50,004 bases of DNA from Firmicutes bacterium FC7 (lineage in GTDB: Bacteria > Bacillota > Clostridia > Tissierellales > Tissierellaceae), in contig JAKELU010000003.1 of the NCBI GenBank assembly GCA_022760735.1, positions 35,380 to 85,383 on the forward strand, in the 5' to 3' direction. The notes below the pieces were generated by a model. That model saw only the letters and a program-made list of their open reading frames with translations. It made no database searches and had not been told where the DNA came from. Shown here in pieces: positions 1-7,795 of the stretch. Each line of letters opens with the position of its first letter. The stretch's first letter is position 1. Position numbers and translations under genes: made by a program.

Positions 1-1
1 G

Positions 2-643
2 CTCAAGGACGAGCTTGAAAAGGATTATTATAAAAAGCTTAGAGAATTTTTAATTAATGAATATAAAACAAGGGTTATATATCCTAATGCATACGATATA
101 TTCAATGCATTACATTTTACAGATTATAAGGATGTAAAGGTAGTTATTTTAGGACAAGACCCCTATCATGGACCAAATCAAGCCCACGGACTTTCTTTTT
201 CAGTAAAACCTAGAGTAAGAATTCCACCATCATTGCTAAATATGTATAAGGAACTACACGATGATTTAGGATGTTATATTCCCAACAATGGCTATCTGGA
301 GAAATGGGCAAGACAAGGAGTATTGCTTTTAAATACTGTTCTTACTGTGAGACAAGGTGAAGCAAATTCACATAAAAATATCGGTTGGGAAAGATTTACT
401 GACCATATAATTGAATTGCTTAATGATAGAGAAGATCCTATAGTATTTATATTATGGGGAAATAATGCCATAAGCAAGCAAGGACTTATCACTAATAGTT
501 GGCACTATATTATTAAATCAGTACATCCGAGTCCTCTCTCTGCATCTAGAGGGTTCTTTGGTTCTAAGCCCTTTTCAAAGACTAATAACTTCTTAAAAAG
601 TATCGGAAAGGAACCAATAGACTGGCAAATCGATAATATATAA
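2..643 (+). CDS. ung: Uracil-DNA glycosylase, family 1 (5' end missing)
   Basis: Removes uracil from DNA in the first step of base-excision repair. The reading frame is open from the left window edge, so the N-terminus lies outside the window; 213 codons are visible against a usual family length of about 220-230, so little is missing. Family 1 signatures are clear: the catalytic water-activating motif [18 protein letters not shown] near the visible start, and the DNA-binding loop [13 protein letters not shown] near the C-terminus. The gene ends 18 bases before the next start, so it may be co-transcribed with the hydrolase downstream. The neighbourhood also holds a DNA-modification/repair radical SAM pair, so this end of the window leans towards DNA maintenance. 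Identification is firm; only the true start cannot be given. Confidence 0.95.
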   Translation, partial: LKDELEKDYYKKLREFLINEYKTRVIYPNAYDIFNALHFTDYKDVKVVILGQDPYHGPNQAHGLSFSVKPRVRIPPSLLNMYKELHDDLGCYIPNNGYLEKWARQGVLLLNTVLTVRQGEANSHKNIGWERFTDHIIELLNDREDPIVFILWGNNAISKQGLITNSWHYIIKSVHPSPLSASRGFFGSKPFSKTNNFLKSIGKEPIDWQIDNI

Positions 644-661
644 GAGAAGGTGGTGAAATTA

Positions 662-1426
662 ATGGAGTATATCAGTACAATAGAAAGAAATATACTCATA
701 GATGAAATACCAACTTTAGTTTTGACACCTAAAAACAATACTAAATTACATCCTACAGTAATATTATATCATGGATGGGGTTCTAGTATAGAAAGACAAA
801 GGTTTAGAGGATTTATTTTATCAAGTCTTGGATATCAGGTTATAATACCATGTGGTATACATCATGGAAATAGAGAGTCTGTTGATCATACTAAAGCTGA
901 AAATGCTGGAAAATACTTCTGGAAGATTGTATTTAAAAACATTGAAGAGTCAGATAAGGTTATAGATTATGCAGTCAAGAACTTAAACGCAGACCCTAAT
1001 AGAATAGGAGTATGTGGTAACTCTATGGGAGGCTTTACAGCAGCAGGCGTTTTTACCCATAATCCTTTACTTAAGGCTTTGGTAGTATTTAACGGTTCCT
1101 GCAACTGGGATGCATCTAATGAAGGATTTTTGAGAGCACTTGAAATTCCAGAAGACATTAAGGCTCCAAAAGATCTAATGGAAAAGCTCCATACTTATAA
1201 TCCTATGAGGAACCTAGGGCGTATAATAAATAGACCAATATTGATGCTACATGGGGATAGTGACACTTTAGTCGATGTTGGGCCACAAAGAGAATTTTAT
1301 AAAGAAGTAGCACCTAAATACGAAGATTCAGAAAGATTAAAGTTTATAGAGTACCCTAAGCTAAATCACTTTGTAACTACAAATATGATGGAAGAGGCCG
1401 CAATATGGTTTGATAAATTTCTTTAG
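662..1426 (+). CDS. Alpha/beta hydrolase, prolyl-oligopeptidase-like
   Basis: A cytoplasmic serine hydrolase of the alpha/beta fold, 254 residues. Visible elements are an oxyanion-hole-like YHGWGSS segment near residue 40, the nucleophile elbow GNSMGG in the middle, an acid candidate in HGDSDTLVD, and a histidine in LNHFVT close to the C-terminus, giving a full Ser-Asp-His triad. No signal peptide is present. The ATG at 662 is preferred over an in-frame GTG at 650 because the Shine-Dalgarno-like GAAGGTGG lies at the right distance for it. The family includes esterases and S9-type acylaminoacyl peptidases; substrate cannot be told from sequence. It sits between ung and a glutamine-amidotransferase-like hydrolase. 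Confidence 0.85.
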   Translation: MEYISTIERNILIDEIPTLVLTPKNNTKLHPTVILYHGWGSSIERQRFRGFILSSLGYQVIIPCGIHHGNRESVDHTKAENAGKYFWKIVFKNIEESDKVIDYAVKNLNADPNRIGVCGNSMGGFTAAGVFTHNPLLKALVVFNGSCNWDASNEGFLRALEIPEDIKAPKDLMEKLHTYNPMRNLGRIINRPILMLHGDSDTLVDVGPQREFYKEVAPKYEDSERLKFIEYPKLNHFVTTNMMEEAAIWFDKFL

Positions 1427-1447
1427 TCAATAGGAAGGGGTGCTTCT

Positions 1448-2155
1448 TTGAAACCAGTCATAGGCATAACTTGTTCTAATGATAGTTCATATGGGAGAAA
1501 TACTAATTTAATTAACTATACTTATGTAAATGCTGTATTCAAATCAGGAGGAACACCGGTGATCATTCCAATTATTAAGGATGAGAGAGATGCAGAAGCC
1601 TATTTAGATATATTAGATGGAATAATCTTTTCAGGTGGTGGAGATGTATCACCTTTGTACTTTAATGAGGAACCAGTTAAAGAAGTTGAATGTATAGATT
1701 TTGATAGAGATGCAAGTGAAATAACCCTTTTTAACAAGGCTTATGAAAAGGGAATTCCGATATTTGGCATATGTAGAGGTGCACAGCTTCTAAACATCGC
1801 CCTTAGTGGAGACATATATCAAGACATCTATACTCAAGTGCAAAATGTGCACGGCCATACTTGTGGTCAAAACGTTCAAGAAGGATATCATACTATTAAC
1901 ATTATAGAAGATAGTATAATGTATGAAATATTTAAAAAGGATAAGCTTGTAGTCAACTCTCAGCACCATCAAGCAATAAGAAAACTTGGAAAGAATCTAA
2001 GAGTAACTGCAAGATCAAAGGATGGCATAATAGAGGCTATAGAAGCAACAGATGATAAGTTTATCCTTGGAGTACAATTTCATCCAGAGGCTATGGCAAT
2101 GAAATATGATGAGTTTTTAAATCCTTTTAAATATTTTATAGAAAGATGTAAATAA
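1448..2155 (+). CDS. Gamma-glutamyl-gamma-aminobutyrate hydrolase-like (peptidase C26)
   Basis: Class I glutamine-amidotransferase-fold hydrolase of the PuuD/peptidase C26 family, 235 residues. The nucleophile elbow FGICRGAQLLN (Cys), and the HPEA segment with the catalytic His-Glu pair near residue 210, make a complete Cys-His-Glu triad. FSGGGDVSPLYF in the first third is typical of this family rather than of synthetase-linked amidotransferase domains. The family hydrolyses gamma-glutamyl bonds of compounds such as gamma-glutamyl-GABA; the actual substrate is not certain. Translation starts at TTG 1448, which is supported by GGAAGGGG seven bases upstream; no ATG lies near. The gene follows the hydrolase by 21 bases, so the two are probably co-transcribed. 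Confidence 0.87.
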   Translation: MKPVIGITCSNDSSYGRNTNLINYTYVNAVFKSGGTPVIIPIIKDERDAEAYLDILDGIIFSGGGDVSPLYFNEEPVKEVECIDFDRDASEITLFNKAYEKGIPIFGICRGAQLLNIALSGDIYQDIYTQVQNVHGHTCGQNVQEGYHTINIIEDSIMYEIFKKDKLVVNSQHHQAIRKLGKNLRVTARSKDGIIEAIEATDDKFILGVQFHPEAMAMKYDEFLNPFKYFIERCK

Positions 2156-2161
2156 AAAACT

Positions 2162-2175
2162 CAAACATATGTTTG
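2162..2175. promoter_or_regulatory. LexA (SOS) box candidate
   Basis: CAAACATATGTTTG is a perfect dyad, extended by one further base pair on each side (2161-2176). It matches the Firmicute LexA/DinR consensus CGAACRNRYGTTYG at every position but one (A for G at position 2). It overlaps the -35 hexamer of the promoter at 2173-2201, the place where a repressor would block transcription. The downstream genes belong to a DNA repair/modification module, which suits SOS control. Binding is inferred. Confidence 0.6.
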
Positions 2176-2201
2176 ATAAAGTGCAAATAAAGTGGTATAA
2201 T
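2173..2201 (+). promoter_or_regulatory. Sigma-A promoter of the radical SAM pair
   Basis: TTGATA (2173-2178), a 17-base spacer, and a perfect TATAAT (2196-2201). The predicted transcription start is around 2208, 25 bases before the ATG at 2233. The -35 element overlaps the LexA-like dyad. Confidence 0.7.
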
Positions 2202-2203
2202 AA

Positions 2204-2224
2204 CCCCAAGAAAAATTCTTGGGG
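2204..2224 (+). terminator. Hairpin followed by T run, just before the radical SAM start
   Basis: CCCCAAGAA (2204-2212) pairs fully with TTCTTGGGG (2216-2224) around an AAA loop and is followed by TGTTTTT. It would end transcripts arriving from the upstream hydrolase genes. Its 3' arm also carries the only good Shine-Dalgarno-like sequence (GGGG) for the ATG at 2233. Transcripts from the local promoter would begin inside the 5' arm and so would probably escape the hairpin. Confidence 0.6.
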
Positions 2225-2232
2225 TGTTTTTA

Positions 2233-3510
2233 ATGGAAGTTTTAGACAAGTTAAAGGTATTGGCAGATGCAGCTAAGTATGACGTATCCTGTTCATCTAG
2301 TGGAAGCAATAGAAGCAATAAAAAAGGAGGACTTGGAAATGCTAGTCCTGCAGGTATATGTCATACTTGGACCGACGACGGAAGATGTATTTCTTTGCTT
2401 AAGATACTTATGACAAATTATTGTATCTATGATTGTATTTATTGTGTAAATAGATCTTCCAATGACTTACTACGTGCAGCCTTTACCCCAGATGAAATAG
2501 TAGATATTACAATTAATTTTTATAAGAGAAATTATATAGAAGGCTTGTTTTTAAGCTCCGCAGTTTATAAATCTCCAAATTATACAATGGAGATGATTTA
2601 TCAGGTAGTAAGAAAGTTAAGAGAGGTTGAAAACTTCAATGGGTACATTCATGTAAAAGCAATTCCAGGAGCAGATCAAGAAATTGTTGAAAGAGTTGGA
2701 CATCTTGTGGATAGAATGAGTGTAAATATTGAATTACCCACAGAGGAAAGCCTAAAGCTTTTAGCTCCGCAGAAGACTAAGGAAAAAATATTAAAGCCAA
2801 TGAGTCTAATAAAGAATTCCATAATTAGAAATTTGGAGGAAAGAAAGAAATTTAGATCTAGTCCAAAGTTTGTACCAGCTGGACAGACTACTCAGTTAAT
2901 AATTGGTGCTACACCAGATAGTGACTTAAAAATACTTCGATTAACAGAAGGATTATATAAAGGATACAACTTAAAGAGGGTCTATTACTCAGCATTTGTT
3001 CCAGTATCTAATAGTCCTAAGCTTCCTGCTTTAAAATATCCACCACTAATAAGAGAGAACAGACTTTATCAAGCGGACTGGTTATTGAGATTCTATGGCT
3101 TTGAAGCTAAGGAACTATTAGATGAAGAAAGACCGGATTTTGATCTAAACTTAGATCCTAAATGTGACTGGGCTCTTAGAAATATTCATCTATTTCCAAT
3201 TGAGATAAACAAGGCTGATTACAATATGCTTCTAAGAGTTCCTGGAATAGGAGTAACTTCAGCTAGGAGAATAATACAAGCACGTAAATTTTCTTCTCTT
3301 ACCTTTGATGATTTAAAGAAGCTTGGAATAGTAGTAAAAAGAGCCCAATACTTTATAACTTGTAATGGCAAACATTACGGGATTAAGAGTATGAATGATG
3401 AGTTAATTAGAAGTAAGATAATAGATAAAACTTCATTGAGTGAGGGAGCTATTCAGTTATCCATGTTTGATAATCATCATTCTAATCAAATTGGAGGTCT
3501 ACTAACATGA
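2233..3510 (+). CDS. Putative DNA modification/repair radical SAM protein (TIGR03916 type)
   Basis: A 425-residue radical SAM protein. The cluster motif is CIYDCIYC around residue 60 (CxxxCxxC), after an N-terminal stretch containing GNASPAGICHTW that is typical of this family. Near the C-terminus a helix-hairpin-helix, LLRVPGIGVTSARRI, suggests DNA binding. This architecture matches the uncharacterised family named putative DNA modification/repair radical SAM protein, which almost always pairs with the protein encoded next (they overlap by four bases, ATGA). The ATG at 2233 is chosen over GTG 2224, which lies inside the upstream hairpin. A LexA-like dyad on the promoter -35 suggests induction by DNA damage. 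The reaction is unknown; the repair role is inferred from family, HhH and regulation. Confidence 0.88.
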   Translation: MEVLDKLKVLADAAKYDVSCSSSGSNRSNKKGGLGNASPAGICHTWTDDGRCISLLKILMTNYCIYDCIYCVNRSSNDLLRAAFTPDEIVDITINFYKRNYIEGLFLSSAVYKSPNYTMEMIYQVVRKLREVENFNGYIHVKAIPGADQEIVERVGHLVDRMSVNIELPTEESLKLLAPQKTKEKILKPMSLIKNSIIRNLEERKKFRSSPKFVPAGQTTQLIIGATPDSDLKILRLTEGLYKGYNLKRVYYSAFVPVSNSPKLPALKYPPLIRENRLYQADWLLRFYGFEAKELLDEERPDFDLNLDPKCDWALRNIHLFPIEINKADYNMLLRVPGIGVTSARRIIQARKFSSLTFDDLKKLGIVVKRAQYFITCNGKHYGIKSMNDELIRSKIIDKTSLSEGAIQLSMFDNHHSNQIGGLLT

Positions 3511-4241
3511 TTTACTATGTATATGACGGAACATTTGATGGTCTTTTAACTTGTATTTATGAAGCCTTTTATAGACGTGAGAATCCTGATGATATAGTTC
3601 CAATGGACAAATTAGAAGAAAACTTTCTCATTCAAAAGCTTTTTATAAATACAGATACAGAAAAATCTGCGAAGGTTTATAGAACCATTGAGGAGAAGAT
3701 ATCGGTAGAATCCTTGAAAAGGGTTTTTTATGCATATCTTTCTGAGCTTCCTAAGAGTGGAAGAAATATATTAAAATACCTAAGATTAGGTTTCAAGATA
3801 GGTAGAAGTATTGATGATAATCTAGCCAACGATGTTGTACGGACAATTGATAAGATCAGCAACAAAGTTACGCGAGAAAAACATCTATTTTTAGGGATAT
3901 TAAGGTTTAAGATGTTGGAGAATGATATTCTATATGCAGCATTGGAGCCAGAATATAATATAGTAGGATTACTAGCCCCTCATTTTTCAAATAGAATGAG
4001 CAATGAAAACTGGATTATACATGATGTTAAAAGAAATGTAGCTGCCTTTTATAATAAAAAGGAATGGGTAATTAGAGATTTTACAATAGAAGATAGGCTA
4101 GTGCTTCATGAAGATGAAGAGGAATATGAAGAGATGTGGCAAGCATATTATAAACACATGGCAATTGAAAGTAGAAAAAATCTTAGATTAAAAAAGAATA
4201 ATATGCCTATGAAGTATTGGAAACACTTAGTAGAGATTTAA
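3507..4241 (+). CDS. Partner of the radical SAM protein, DUF4130/TIGR03915 family
   Basis: A 244-residue soluble protein. The opening IYYVYDGTFDGLLTCIYEAF and the central EKHLFLGILRFK are typical of the TIGR03915/DUF4130 family, described as a probable DNA metabolism protein. In many Proteobacteria the homologous domain is fused to UdgX, a uracil-DNA-binding protein, and elsewhere it is encoded next to the radical SAM partner as here. Its ATG overlaps the stop of the upstream gene and has GGAGGT nine bases upstream, so the two are translationally coupled. The C-terminus is basic (RKNLRLKKNN), which could touch nucleic acid. No catalytic motif is recognised and no reaction can be assigned. Confidence 0.85.
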   Translation: MIYYVYDGTFDGLLTCIYEAFYRRENPDDIVPMDKLEENFLIQKLFINTDTEKSAKVYRTIEEKISVESLKRVFYAYLSELPKSGRNILKYLRLGFKIGRSIDDNLANDVVRTIDKISNKVTREKHLFLGILRFKMLENDILYAALEPEYNIVGLLAPHFSNRMSNENWIIHDVKRNVAAFYNKKEWVIRDFTIEDRLVLHEDEEEYEEMWQAYYKHMAIESRKNLRLKKNNMPMKYWKHLVEI

Positions 4242-4288
4242 TTTTAAAACATTGTTTAAAAATAAACAAAAATAGATAGACAAATAAA

Positions 4289-4543
4289 TTATAATCTGCT
4301 AAGATAATAAAAAAATATAAAATTTACAATTAAAATAATTGGCAGTCCAATATAAAATTTGGGTGTTTTAGTCTTGTGCCTGAAAATTTTCATTCCTAAG
4401 ATTTCTCCAAGACTGCCACCAATTAAGGCAAAAAACAATAGTTTTGACTCAGATATTCTCCACTGACGGTTTTTTGCTTTTTGTTTGTCTACAAAGAATA
4501 ATATAAATGAAATTACATTGATTAGTAGTATATATAAAAACAT
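4289..4543 (-). CDS. DUF1294 family small membrane protein
   Basis: An 84-residue protein with about three hydrophobic segments, at the N-terminus (FLYILLINVISFILFFVD), around ALIGGSLGEILGM, and at the C-terminus (IGLPIILIVNFIFFYYL). The DKQKAKNRQWRISE segment and GGSLGE motif are characteristic of DUF1294. The function of the family is unknown. The start at 4543 is chosen because AGGAGG lies ten bases upstream of it; a longer frame from 4570 would place that ribosome site inside the coding region. It is convergent with the radical SAM partner gene and divergent from the formate dehydrogenase operon. Confidence 0.8.
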   Translation of the reverse strand: MFLYILLINVISFILFFVDKQKAKNRQWRISESKLLFFALIGGSLGEILGMKIFRHKTKTPKFYIGLPIILIVNFIFFYYLSRL

Positions 4544-4591
4544 TGTTATAAGGCCTCCTGGACTTATCATTGTTATATATTTATCAGGTTG

Positions 4592-4618
4592 TTGACACCA
4601 TATTCTATATAGTATAAC
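4592..4618 (+). promoter_or_regulatory. Possible promoter of the formate dehydrogenase operon
   Basis: A perfect -35 hexamer TTGACA (4592-4597) is followed after 15 bases by TATAAC (4613-4618). The spacer is short for sigma-A. It leaves a leader of about 110 bases before the NuoE-like gene at 4736. The 165-base region around it holds no gene. Confidence 0.4.
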
Positions 4619-4735
4619 ATAATTATAATATTATATGTTACCTTATTTTAAAGAATATGAATAGAAATGTATAATTGTGAAAACGTTCTGGTTGGCTTAG
4701 TTATATAGTTTAAGAACATAATAAGGAGGAGAAAA

Positions 4736-5230
4736 ATGGAGTTCAAATTTGATGTTGAAAAGAATAAGGACAATATTGAAAAATTCAAGTTGTTCATTGA
4801 AGAGCATAAGGACATGCCTGGTGCATTGATGCCAGTTCTTCAAGAAGCACAAAATATATTTGGATATTTACCTTTAGAAATTCTTCAGATGATTTCTAGA
4901 AAATTAAACATACCAATGTCTGAAATATATGGAGTTGCAACCTTTTATGCTCAGTTCTCATTCATTCCTAAGGGAAAATATATTATTAGCGTTTGTTTAG
5001 GTACAGCCTGTTATGTAAAAGGAGCGCAACAAATATTAGAAGAAATTGAGGCTCAACTTGGAATCAAGGCTGGTTATACAACACCTGATTTATTGTTCTC
5101 TATAAATTCATGTAGGTGTGTAGGAGATTGTAGTAAGGCTCCAGTTATCCTTGTAAATGAAGATGTTTATCCTAAGGTAACAAAGGATGAAGTGAAAGAG
5201 ATCTTAGATAAGTATAGAAGTGAGGTGTAA
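4736..5230 (+). CDS. NuoE-like [2Fe-2S] subunit of NAD-dependent formate dehydrogenase (HylC/HydC-like)
   Basis: A 164-residue thioredoxin-like [2Fe-2S] protein of the NuoE/24-kDa family. The four cluster cysteines are seen in CLGTACYVKGA and NSCRCVGDC. The N-terminal helical part contains PLEILQMISRKLNIPMSEIYGV, the normal NuoE lead-in to the thioredoxin fold. It is the first gene of an operon with NuoF-like, NuoG-like and selenocysteine formate dehydrogenase subunits, where it would pass electrons between NAD(H), ferredoxin and formate. A strong AAGGAGG lies eight bases before the ATG. Length is normal for the family. HydC of hydrogenases is similar, but no [FeFe]-hydrogenase gene is in the window. 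Confidence 0.9.
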   Translation: MEFKFDVEKNKDNIEKFKLFIEEHKDMPGALMPVLQEAQNIFGYLPLEILQMISRKLNIPMSEIYGVATFYAQFSFIPKGKYIISVCLGTACYVKGAQQILEEIEAQLGIKAGYTTPDLLFSINSCRCVGDCSKAPVILVNEDVYPKVTKDEVKEILDKYRSEV

Positions 5231-5233
5231 GCT

Positions 5234-6823
5234 TTGATAACAGTTGAAAGATTAAGAGAAATCAAGGAAAAACAAAGACCTATACTAGAGGCTAGACTTA
5301 AGGAAAAGGATATTGCAACTATAAATGAGGATGGCTCTATTGTATTAAAGGGAGAATACTATGAGAGACAAGTTAGAATTGCTTTAAAAAACTGTGGAAT
5401 AATCGACCCATATAATATTGAAGATTACATAGCAGTGGATGGTTATTCTGCTTTAGCAGATATATTGATGAATAAGAGCCGTCAAGAAATAATTGATGAT
5501 ATGAAAGCATCAAACCTTAGAGGTAGAGGTGGCGCAGGTTTTCCAACAGGTAGAAAGTGGGAAGAAGCCTTTAAGTATGATGCAGATCAGAAATATATGA
5601 TTTGTAATGCTGATGAGGGAGATCCTGGTGCTTTTATGGACAGGTCTATACTAGAAAATGACCCTCATGCTGTACTTGAAGGAATGGCTATAGGTGGATA
5701 TGCAGTAGGTGCGAGCAAAGGTTTTATCTATGTAAGAGCAGAGTATCCTTTAGCAGTTAAGACATTAAGGGTTGCTATAGAGCAAGCTAGAGAACTTGGT
5801 ATACTAGGAAATAATATCTTCGGTACTGACTTTAGCTTTGATATTGAGCTTAGACTAGGTTCTGGAGCTTTTGTGTGCGGTGAGGGGACAGCCCTTATTG
5901 AATCCATTGAAGGTAAACGTGGAATGCCAAGAACAAAAGTATTTAGAACTGCCCATAAAGGTTTATGGCAAAAACCTACTATTATTAATAATGTAGAAAC
6001 TTATGCAAATGTACCAGTTATATTCCAAAAAGGTGTAGATTGGTTTAGAAGCATAGGTACTGAAAAATCACCTGGTACAAAGGTATTTGCACTAGTAGGT
6101 AAGGTGGAAAATGCAGGTTTAGTTGAGGTACCTATGGGTATGCCACTTAGAGAAATTGTATACGATATTGGTGGCGGAGTCCAAGATGGTAAAAAGTTTA
6201 AAGCAGTTCAGACTGGAGGCCCATCAGGTGGATGTATTCCAGCAGATTTAATTGATACACCTGTAGACTTTGAATCCTTAGACAAAATAGGTTCAATAAT
6301 GGGTTCAGGCGGAATGGTCGTAATGGACGAAGAAACCTGTATGGTTGATATTGCAAGGTTTTTCTTAGATTTTACCGTAGAAGAATCCTGCGGAAAATGT
6401 GTTCCTTGTAGAGAAGGAACAAAGCGTATGCTTGAAATATTAGAAAATATAGTTGCTGGAAAAGGAGAAGAAGGAGATATTGAAAAACTTGAAAGACTCT
6501 CAGATACAATTAGCTCTGCTTCTCTTTGTGGATTAGGACAGACAGCAGCAAATCCTGTTGTTACGACTATAAAATATTTTAGGGACGAATATGAAGCCCA
6601 TATAAAAGAAAAAAAATGTCCTGCAGGTTCCTGCCAAGCATTAGTACAATACTTCATTACAGAAAAATGTATAGGCTGTGGAGCGTGTGCTAGAGCTTGT
6701 CCAGTTGGATGTATCTCAGGAGATAAAAAGGAAAGACATGTAATTGATCAAGATAGATGTATAAAATGTGGAGCATGTATGGAAGCATGTCCTCCAAAAG
6801 TAAGTGCAGTAGTGAGAAGATAG
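5234..6823 (+). CDS. NuoF-like FMN/NADH-binding flavoprotein subunit (HylB-like)
   Basis: A 529-residue NuoF homologue that would hold FMN and exchange electrons with NAD(H). Glycine-rich GRGGAGFPTGRKW near residue 98 and NADEGDPGAFMDR bind NADH and FMN. SCGKCVPCREGTKR supplies three ligands of a [4Fe-4S] cluster and a later Cys the fourth. A C-terminal extension adds two ferredoxin clusters (CIGCGACARACPVG and CIKCGACMEACPP). The N-terminal 90 residues lack the thioredoxin-like [2Fe-2S] domain of longer HydB proteins. Translation starts at TTG 5234, with GAGGTG at correct spacing, three bases after the upstream stop. NuoF proteins with extra ferredoxin domains are typical of electron-bifurcating hydrogenases and formate dehydrogenases; bifurcation here is inferred. 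Confidence 0.92.
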   Translation: MITVERLREIKEKQRPILEARLKEKDIATINEDGSIVLKGEYYERQVRIALKNCGIIDPYNIEDYIAVDGYSALADILMNKSRQEIIDDMKASNLRGRGGAGFPTGRKWEEAFKYDADQKYMICNADEGDPGAFMDRSILENDPHAVLEGMAIGGYAVGASKGFIYVRAEYPLAVKTLRVAIEQARELGILGNNIFGTDFSFDIELRLGSGAFVCGEGTALIESIEGKRGMPRTKVFRTAHKGLWQKPTIINNVETYANVPVIFQKGVDWFRSIGTEKSPGTKVFALVGKVENAGLVEVPMGMPLREIVYDIGGGVQDGKKFKAVQTGGPSGGCIPADLIDTPVDFESLDKIGSIMGSGGMVVMDEETCMVDIARFFLDFTVEESCGKCVPCREGTKRMLEILENIVAGKGEEGDIEKLERLSDTISSASLCGLGQTAANPVVTTIKYFRDEYEAHIKEKKCPAGSCQALVQYFITEKCIGCGACARACPVGCISGDKKERHVIDQDRCIKCGACMEACPPKVSAVVRR

Positions 6824-6839
6824 CATAGGAGGTAATAAG

Positions 6840-7793
6840 ATGGCTAATGTAAGATTAACAATTGATGGTCAAATGGTTACAGTACCTAGCGATACATCAA
6901 TTATAGAAGCGGCAAAAATGATTGATATTGAAATACCTGCCCTTTGCTATGATCCAAATCTTGAAGTAGTTTCAGCATGTAGGCTATGTATAGTCGAAAT
7001 AGAGGGCAGCAAAAAATTACAAACAGCATGCTCTACTAGAGTTAAGGAAGGAATGGTTGTTCATACTCATTCTGAAAAAGTAGTGGAGGCTAGAAAGGAT
7101 ATCCTTCAGCTATTATTGGACAGCCATCCAAATGATTGTCTTACTTGTCAAAAGGCTGGAGAGTGCCTTTTACAAAAATATGCATATGAATATGGATTGA
7201 AATTCCGTGAGCATGATGGGGCTATGAGACCACAGCTTTTAGATACCTCTAGTCCATACATTCTAAAGGATAATGCTAAATGTATTCTGTGTGGAAAATG
7301 TGTAAGAACTTGCTATGAGGTAAGTGAGAGACAAGTATTGTATTTTGCAGATAGAGGGTATGGTACAAAGATTGTATGCGATGCAGATCAAACTCTTGAA
7401 GAATCTAGTTGTGTATCATGTAATAGATGCGTTACTGTATGCCCAGTTGGAGCCTTAATTGATAAAAGAGTTATGGGAAAAATTAGAGCTTGGGAAGGAA
7501 GTTCAAAAGTAGTAAACTGTAAGGTTTGCCAATATGGCTGTGAATTTGAAGTGAAATCAAATGGCAAGGAGAATGTTGCAGTTGTGGCAAAGCCTCCAGC
7601 AAATGGACGTCCTTTATGCTTAAAAGGAAGACTTACGACTGAATTGTTATATGTAGACAAGCCAGAAGATCCATATAGAAAAGTGGACGGGAAATTTGAA
7701 AAAACAACCTGGGCTAAAGCTCTATCATTGGTTGATATAATGGAAAAGGTTGAAAAATTAGATTCTGTAAATGATGAAATAGGAGAGAAGTAA
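6840..7793 (+). CDS. NuoG-like iron-sulfur subunit, formate dehydrogenase N-terminal half without catalytic domain (HylA-like)
   Basis: A 317-residue electron-transfer protein carrying, in order: a [2Fe-2S] ferredoxin domain (ALCYDPN, SACRLC), the His-Cys cluster of NuoG (HPNDCLTCQKAGEC), two [4Fe-4S] clusters (CILCGKCVRTC, CVSCNRCVTVCPVG), then a last four-cysteine region (CKVCQYGCEF to LCLKGR) like the [4Fe-4S] domain that opens molybdopterin enzymes. It stops just where the Mo/W-binding domain would begin. It is clearly related to the first 310 residues of the next gene product. The frame is clean and has its own AGGAGG site, so this looks like a real subunit rather than a broken gene. It probably bridges the flavoprotein and the catalytic subunit. 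Confidence 0.87.
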   Translation: MANVRLTIDGQMVTVPSDTSIIEAAKMIDIEIPALCYDPNLEVVSACRLCIVEIEGSKKLQTACSTRVKEGMVVHTHSEKVVEARKDILQLLLDSHPNDCLTCQKAGECLLQKYAYEYGLKFREHDGAMRPQLLDTSSPYILKDNAKCILCGKCVRTCYEVSERQVLYFADRGYGTKIVCDADQTLEESSCVSCNRCVTVCPVGALIDKRVMGKIRAWEGSSKVVNCKVCQYGCEFEVKSNGKENVAVVAKPPANGRPLCLKGRLTTELLYVDKPEDPYRKVDGKFEKTTWAKALSLVDIMEKVEKLDSVNDEIGEK

Positions 7794-7795
7794 TA

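Noticed and set aside
4252-4269. TTGTTTA/TAAACAA hairpin as terminator of the radical SAM pair
   Set aside because: The stem is short, has no G-C content beyond one pair and no T run follows, so support is too weak.
6208-6657. Minus-strand 149-codon frame inside the NuoF-like gene
   Set aside because: Shadow of a conserved gene; no start signal.
6840-7793. Truncated formate dehydrogenase pseudogene
   Set aside because: It has its own ribosome site, a clean end, complete cluster motifs and the domain limits of known HylA-like subunits.
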